This document shows positions 4,772 to 8,806 of a stretch of DNA of 8,806 nt, piece by piece. Numbering within the stretch: the first letter of the stretch is position 1; every line of letters starts with the position of its first letter. Both the position numbers and the translations under genes were made by a program. The notes beneath the pieces were generated by a model, which searched no databases, was not told where the DNA came from, and was given only the letters and a program-made list of their open reading frames with translations. This stretch comes from Alcanivorax sp. UBA4485 (lineage in GTDB: Bacteria > Pseudomonadota > Gammaproteobacteria > Pseudomonadales > Alcanivoracaceae): positions 1-8,806 of the forward strand of contig DGNT01000038.1 of the NCBI GenBank assembly GCA_002389055.1, in the 5' to 3' direction.

Positions 4772-7388
4772 GGGGTCTGAACGCCGGCGCCGATACCCCG
4801 TCGCCGCCTTCCGCCAGTGGCCCCTCCTGCGGCAGCGGTTCGCCGCCTTCGATCACCCGACCGGCATCGCCGTAGTGCAGCCAGGCCCGGGTGGGAACCA
4901 CACCGGCGCCGGGCCGGGTGTAATCGCACACGCCGTCCGGGAAAATCTCCGCCACGCGCTCGGCGAAGGCGGTCGGGTCGAAGATACCGGCGAGCGGGTT
5001 GGCCGGATAATCCGCCGGGTCCACCGCCTTGAGCTGGCACTTGTTGACCAGGGTGGTGATGGCGTCGCCGGCCACCGTACGGGGGGTGCCGAAGCGGGTT
5101 TGCACCACCCGTTGTTGCAGTGTCACCAGCGGGTCCGTGACCGGTGCCAGCAGATCGGCGATCTGACCGGGCAGCTGCAGGGCGCTCAGGTCCAGGCCGC
5201 ACACCTGGCCGGTGAGGGCGTCCAGCACCAGGCCCACCTGCGCGGGCGGCGCGGGCAACAGTGAAGGATCCAGACCCGGCACGATGGGGTCCGGGTAAAG
5301 CAGGTTACCGGTGAGTGGCACCAGCGGGGCCTCGTCATCGAACAGTGACGATAATGACAGGCAGCGGTCGCGGGCCTGGGCCGGTTTGTGCGCCACGACT
5401 TTCTCGGCGATCGCCGTGGCGCCGTTGTCCGCTTCGATGTTCGACAGCCAGCGGTCCATGACCAGCAGGGCCTCGGTGGTGAACACGGTGTCGCCGGCAA
5501 GCGGGAAGGCGCCGAACCAGATCACATGGTTGTCCGCGTGGCCCTGCACCGCCTCCAGGCGTGCGCGCATCTGCCAGGAGTGGTAGGCGTCATGGGCGAT
5601 GCCGGGGTCCGGCCCGCGCAGATCGATAATCGGCACGTTGCTCAGGTGTTCAGCGGTGTTGATCGCGCCGGTCCGGTAGGCGTTGCTGAGCGCGGTCGGG
5701 TCGGCGACGGTGCGCGCCGCCTGCGGCTGGATATCCACGTTCAGGCCGCCGATTTCCCGGTTGACGCGCAGGAACTGCTCGCCGCTGATCAGGCCCTGTT
5801 GCAGGGCGCCCAGACCGTACTGAACGCCGACGTTATCCAGGGGGATGCCGGCGAAGCCCCGGGACAGCAGGGCTTCGTTGGTGGACCACACCTCCGACGG
5901 GCGGCTGCCGAACTGATTGATCATGAAATCCACCAGCCCGCAGCGGACCCCGTCCGGCTGGGTTTCGGCGTTGTACACCGGCACGTCATCGGCCAGGCCG
6001 GGACACTCATCCTGTTCCGGGAACGCGGAGGGAAAGAAGGCCAGATCGGACACCAGTGGATTGATCGGCAAATGGCCGTAGAACGCGGGCCATTGCACAC
6101 CGGGGAGCACGCCGCTGGTGAGCAGCGCGGTGATCACCGCCAGGAAGCTGTCCGGGTCGGAGGGGATCCGGTTGCCGAAATGGCGGCTGAGCAGATTGTA
6201 GTCGGCGAACTGGGTGGCGGTGGTCCAGACGTCCGGGTACGAGCACTGCACGATCAGGCCCTGGTAGATGCCCGGATAGGCATTGGCGACGTGCTGCTGG
6301 GCGATGGCGCCACCGGAGCAGCCGGTGCCGATGGTGTAGCGCAGTTCGCCGTACTGCTCGATGATGCGTTCCTTGCCCATCATCAGGGATTCGGCGGCGG
6401 TCACCAGGTTGACGTTATGGCCCAGGTTCGCCTGGGCCGTGGAGAGCGTGATGAAGCCACGCCCCAGCGCGGTGGTAATACTGTCGCCGAGCAGGATTTC
6501 CGCGCCTTCCGGCGCGGTGCCGGCGATATCGCCGTTGGGCGGTTCGCCGGGGCCGTAACTGACACCCACGTTGCCGCCGTGGTGGATCAGCAGCTTGCCG
6601 TTCCATTGTTCCTGGGGGGCGAGGGCGGTCCAGTCCTGGCCGGGCTGGAACAGGGTCATGATCTGGTAGCGGTCGCGGTTCTGGACGCCGGTTTCAACGC
6701 GCACGATGAAGGGCACTTCCACGCCTTGATCGGTGGTCACCCGGGCGATGTCACCCTCCGCCGGTGGGTTATCCGGTTGATAGTCCAGGAACGCCCCGGG
6801 CAGGCCCGGGTTCATCGGATCGAAGCCGGTGATGAACGCCTGCAGTTTGCCGGCGGGCACGTATTTGAACCGGTACTCGGCGGGCTGGTTGCACTGCGCG
6901 TCCACGGCCGCCTCGTTGTCGCAGGTCCAGGGCTGAATCTGCGGGCCGGAGAAGACCGGTCCGCCCTTGGGGTGGTTGATCAACGGTTGTTGCAGTACCG
7001 AATCGTCGGCCAGTGTCACCCGCAGTGTGTGGGGGCCGGGGGCCATGCCCTCCACCAGGCCTTTGAGGGCCTCTCCGGTGCTCTGAAAACGGTTGCTGAC
7101 GTCGGTGTCGCCGAGGGTGACACGGGCGTTGTGAAGCAGGGCGGGGTTGTCGGCGGTGATCTCGATCAGGGCGTCGCCGCCGCTGACCAGGTCCGCGCGG
7201 TTGGAGAGCACTCGCACCGAGCCTTCCCCGACGACCGGAGTCGGCGGTTCCGGCTCCGGCTCGGTGGGCGAGGGGGGCGGGCCGCCGGAAACGGTGGATG
7301 AGGAGCTTGAGCCGCCACCGCAGGCGGTCAAAAGTGTGGCGAGTGCAAGCAGGGCAATGCCTGCGTAGCGACTTAGGCGGTTGTTCAT
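4764..7388 (-). CDS. DUF6351-like outer-membrane lipoprotein, putative alpha/beta-hydrolase esterase
   Basis: An 874-residue secreted lipoprotein. The lipobox LLTAC ends at Cys23, followed by Gly at +2 (so outer membrane is expected), a Gly/Ser run and a Pro/Glu-rich linker to about residue 55. A beta-rich stretch follows (about 57-145). The large hydrolase-like part has GKLLIHHGGN (265-274), an oxyanion-loop look, and GTGCSGGAIAQ (355-365), where Ser358 is the probable nucleophile. Asp589 or Asp594 in IDLRGPD and His617 or His621 in GHADNHVIW could complete a triad. Ten further Cys suggest disulfides; Cys357 next to Ser358 recalls tannase/feruloyl esterases. I chose the ATG at 7388, 8 nt after GGAG (7397-7400), over the in-frame GTG at 7397. 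It heads the three-gene minus-strand cluster. Substrate unknown; DUF6351 is from memory. Confidence 0.8.
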   Translation of the reverse strand: MNNRLSRYAGIALLALATLLTACGGGSSSSSTVSGGPPPSPTEPEPEPPTPVVGEGSVRVLSNRADLVSGGDALIEITADNPALLHNARVTLGDTDVSNRFQSTGEALKGLVEGMAPGPHTLRVTLADDSVLQQPLINHPKGGPVFSGPQIQPWTCDNEAAVDAQCNQPAEYRFKYVPAGKLQAFITGFDPMNPGLPGAFLDYQPDNPPAEGDIARVTTDQGVEVPFIVRVETGVQNRDRYQIMTLFQPGQDWTALAPQEQWNGKLLIHHGGNVGVSYGPGEPPNGDIAGTAPEGAEILLGDSITTALGRGFITLSTAQANLGHNVNLVTAAESLMMGKERIIEQYGELRYTIGTGCSGGAIAQQHVANAYPGIYQGLIVQCSYPDVWTTATQFADYNLLSRHFGNRIPSDPDSFLAVITALLTSGVLPGVQWPAFYGHLPINPLVSDLAFFPSAFPEQDECPGLADDVPVYNAETQPDGVRCGLVDFMINQFGSRPSEVWSTNEALLSRGFAGIPLDNVGVQYGLGALQQGLISGEQFLRVNREIGGLNVDIQPQAARTVADPTALSNAYRTGAINTAEHLSNVPIIDLRGPDPGIAHDAYHSWQMRARLEAVQGHADNHVIWFGAFPLAGDTVFTTEALLVMDRWLSNIEADNGATAIAEKVVAHKPAQARDRCLSLSSLFDDEAPLVPLTGNLLYPDPIVPGLDPSLLPAPPAQVGLVLDALTGQVCGLDLSALQLPGQIADLLAPVTDPLVTLQQRVVQTRFGTPRTVAGDAITTLVNKCQLKAVDPADYPANPLAGIFDPTAFAERVAEIFPDGVCDYTRPGAGVVPTRAWLHYGDAGRVIEGGEPLPQEGPLAEGGDGVSAPAFRPRP

Positions 7389-7431
7389 CAGGGGCACTCC
7401 GATGGGCCGGACTGAAGGTCCGATCCTGTTG

Positions 7432-7468
7432 TTATTGAAATTGAGCGTCGCCTGCCAGTATTCAATAA
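7432..7468. promoter_or_regulatory. Inverted repeat TTATTGAA/TTCAATAA upstream of the lipoprotein gene
   Basis: Perfect 8-bp AT-rich arms (7432-7439 and 7461-7468) flank a 21-bp spacer, 44 to 80 bp before the chosen start. AT-rich arms stand out in this GC-rich DNA, and the centres are 29 bp apart, compatible with a looped or dimeric operator. No regulator gene is nearby, so its binder is unknown. Confidence 0.35.
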
Positions 7469-7518
7469 ATGGCGGAGGTGAACCGTTGTTGGTTGGTTGG
7501 GTGGCGGTTACCGATAAG

Positions 7519-7530
7519 ACACCTAGGTGT
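7519..7530. promoter_or_regulatory. 12-bp perfect palindrome ACACCTAGGTGT
   Basis: A self-complementary 12-mer with CCTAGG at its centre, about 130 bp upstream of the lipoprotein start. It resembles a dimeric repressor operator but matches no consensus I recognise. Confidence 0.35.
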
Positions 7531-7592
7531 ACTAATGTTGCACGAGTGTTCCACTCCTGGGGCGAGTCGCCGAGCGGTGCGAGGAAGCCAGG

Positions 7593-7629
7593 TTTGTGGG
7601 AGCGGGCCCCGCCCGCAAAGCCCGGCTTT
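7593..7629 (+). repeat. Single REP unit
   Basis: TTGTGGGAGCGGGCCC is followed by GCCCGC and AAAG, a close relative of the two units at 282-311 and 401-430 (one substitution and one deletion in the core). It has its own hairpins: GCGGGC/GCCCGC (7602-7607 with 7611-7616) and AAAGCC/GGCTTT (7617-7622 with 7624-7629). It sits just beyond the gltA terminator, a typical extragenic site. Confidence 0.72.
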
Positions 7630-7647
7630 GGCGCTTACAGGCAGGGC

Positions 7648-7678
7648 AAAAAAAAAGCGAACCCGGAGGTTCGCTTTT
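7648..7678 (-). terminator. Rho-independent terminator of gltA
   Basis: On the minus strand, AAAAGCGAACC and GGTTCGCTTTT form a perfect 11-bp stem (7668-7678 with 7653-7663) closed by a UCCG tetraloop of the stable UNCG class. A run of nine U residues (7648-7656) ends it. This is a strong canonical terminator located 48 nt after the gltA stop codon. Confidence 0.93.
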
Positions 7679-7680
7679 CA

Positions 7681-7723
7681 GGTCCCGAAGGACCGGGTAA
7701 TGCGCCGCGAGGCGGCGATTACC
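7681..7723 (-). other. Two hairpins in the gltA 3' untranslated region
   Basis: The first (7696-7723) begins 2 nt after the gltA stop codon and has 12 bp with one bulged base (7702) around a 3-nt loop. The second (7681-7694) is GGTCC/GGACC around a UUCG tetraloop on the minus strand. Both precede the terminator without a gap of more than a few bases, giving a highly structured 3' end. Protection against exonucleases or production of a 3'-derived small RNA is possible but unproven. Confidence 0.6.
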
Positions 7724-7725
7724 GT

Positions 7726-8806
7726 TTACTTGCGGTCGCTGAGCGCGGTCATTTCACGCTCGGTCTCGCCGGTGTAAAGCTGGCGGGGACGGCCGATCTT
7801 GTACGGGTTGGAGATCATCTCGTTCCAGTGCGCGATCCAGCCCACGGTGCGGGACAGGGCGAAGATCACGGTGAACATGGAGGTCGGGATGCCGATCGCC
7901 TTGAGGATGATCCCGGAGTAGAAGTCCACGTTCGGGAACAGCTTCTTCTCTTTGAAGTAGGGGTCGCTCAGGGCGATCTCTTCCAGCTTCATGGCCAGTT
8001 CGAGCTGCGGGTCGTTGACGCCCAGCTCGTTGAGCACTTCGTGGCAGGATTCGCGCATCACGGTGGCACGCGGGTCGTAGTTCTTGTAGACCCGGTGGCC
8101 GAAGCCCATGAGCTTGAACGGATCGTTCTTGTCCTTGGCCTTGGCGATGTACTCGTCGATGTTGGAGATGTCGCCGATCTCGTCGAGCATGTTCAGCACC
8201 GCTTCGTTGGCACCGCCGTGGGCGGGGCCCCACAGGGCGGAAATGCCGGCGGCGATGCAGGCGAACGGGTTGGCACCGGAGGAGCCGGCCAGACGCACCG
8301 TGGAGGTGGAGGCGTTCTGCTCATGATCGGCGTGCAGGATGAAGATCTTGTCCATGGCGCGGGCCAGGGTCGGGCTGACCTTGGTTTCCTCGCACGGGTT
8401 GCCGAACATCATGTGCAGGAAGTTTTCCGCATAACCGAGGTCGTTGCGCGGATACATCAGCGGCTGACCCAGACCGTATTTGTAGCACATGGCCGCGATG
8501 GTGGGCATCTTCGCGATCAAACGGAACGCGGTGATTTCCCGGTGGGTGGGGTTATTGATGTCCAGCGAGTCGTGATAAAACGCGGACAGAGCCCCCACAA
8601 CGCCACACATGATGGCCATCGGGTGCGCGTCGCGGCGGAAGCCGTTGAACAGATTGCGGATCTGTTCGTGCACCATGGTGTGGTTCTTGACGGTGCCGAC
8701 GAAGGTCTCTTTCTGCTCGGCGGTGGGCAGTTCACCGTTGAGCAGGAGGTAGCACACTTCAAGATAGTCCGACTTGGCGGCCAATTCCTCGATGGAATAG
8801 CCCCGA
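7726..8806 (-). CDS. gltA: Citrate synthase, type II (5' end outside the window)
   Basis: The C-terminal 359 or so residues of the citrate synthase that condenses oxaloacetate with acetyl-CoA at entry to the TCA cycle. The reading frame runs on to the window edge (RGYSIEELAAKSDYLEV), so the gene is cut by the edge rather than starting at the TTG near 8784; the E. coli enzyme has 427 residues. Key blocks closely match E. coli GltA: HADHEQNASTSTVR, GPAHGGANEA (active-site His, about 8218), GFGHRVYKNYDPRATVMRE (second His, about 8098) and PNVDFYSGII (catalytic Asp, about 7929). The Cys in FGNPCEE corresponds to the E. coli cysteine near the NADH site, which fits a hexameric, NADH-regulated enzyme. 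TAA is followed at once by three hairpins. Confidence 0.97.
   Translation of the reverse strand, partial: RGYSIEELAAKSDYLEVCYLLLNGELPTAEQKETFVGTVKNHTMVHEQIRNLFNGFRRDAHPMAIMCGVVGALSAFYHDSLDINNPTHREITAFRLIAKMPTIAAMCYKYGLGQPLMYPRNDLGYAENFLHMMFGNPCEETKVSPTLARAMDKIFILHADHEQNASTSTVRLAGSSGANPFACIAAGISALWGPAHGGANEAVLNMLDEIGDISNIDEYIAKAKDKNDPFKLMGFGHRVYKNYDPRATVMRESCHEVLNELGVNDPQLELAMKLEEIALSDPYFKEKKLFPNVDFYSGIILKAIGIPTSMFTVIFALSRTVGWIAHWNEMISNPYKIGRPRQLYTGETEREMTALSDRK

Larger units (their letters stand above)
7389..7725. other. 337-bp gene-free region between gltA and the lipoprotein gene
   Basis: No credible gene lies here. From the lipoprotein side it holds a small hairpin (CGGAC/GTCCG near 7409-7423), an inverted repeat at 7432-7468, a 12-bp palindrome at 7519-7530, a REP unit at 7593-7629, and the gltA terminator with two more hairpins up to 7723. 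The lipoprotein promoter must be within it, but I found no convincing -35/-10 pair. Confidence 0.7.

Noticed and set aside
5388..7301. A 637-codon open frame on the plus strand opposite the lipoprotein gene
   Set aside because: The minus-strand gene has a lipobox, ribosome-binding site and hydrolase motifs. The opposite frame gives a His/Val/Gly-rich protein without recognisable motifs, as expected from G/C-rich third codon positions leaving the antisense frame open.
7389..7397. GTG at 7397 as the start of the lipoprotein gene
   Set aside because: It would overlap the GGAG ribosome-binding site (7397-7400), whereas the ATG at 7388 has an 8-nt spacing.
7469..7777. A 102-codon plus-strand frame in the gene-free region
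   Set aside because: It runs through a REP unit, the gltA terminator and into the gltA coding region, and lacks a ribosome-binding site.

Overview
The window looks like chromosomal DNA of a GC-rich gammaproteobacterium. The citrate synthase fragment closely resembles the hexameric type II enzyme of enterobacteria and pseudomonads. The intergenic regions carry Pseudomonas/Alcanivorax-style REP sequences (core TGTGGGAGCGGGCC). An Alcanivorax-like marine hydrocarbon degrader is my best guess, from general impression rather than a search.

Layout, left to right. A two-gene tRNA operon, Ala(GGC) then Glu(UUC), ends in an unusually long perfect terminator hairpin. An inverted pair of REP units follows and folds on paper into a branched structure. 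A Xre/RES toxin-antitoxin pair on the minus strand comes next (antitoxin gene first, 4-nt overlap, own AT-rich promoter). A plus-strand gene for an exported amidohydrolase starts divergently from the antitoxin. It ends tail-to-tail, with shared stop-codon bases, against a minus-strand cluster. In transcription order that cluster encodes a large DUF6351-like lipoprotein with a GCSGG serine-hydrolase motif, a membrane-anchored SMP-30/strictosidine-synthase-like beta-propeller, and a beta-hydroxyacid dehydrogenase. A 337-bp gene-free region with palindromes, one REP unit and the gltA terminator separates the cluster from the 5'-truncated gltA, also on the minus strand.

How the genes may work together. 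The tRNAs and gltA are core genes. Xre and RES should form a self-repressing module in which RES depletes NAD+ when released. The lipoprotein, propeller and dehydrogenase sit in an order that would suit outer-surface ester or polyester cleavage, lactone hydrolysis, and oxidation of the released hydroxyacid. The exported amidohydrolase next door could add another hydrolytic step. This pathway is an inference from family membership and order; no substrate can be read from the sequence.

I found no transposase, integrase, CRISPR array or phage gene. The most unusual signals are in RNA or DNA structure: a hairpin that would bury the ribosome-binding site of the propeller gene, three consecutive hairpins after gltA, the REP doublet, and the terminator stem that invades the tRNA-Glu 3' end.
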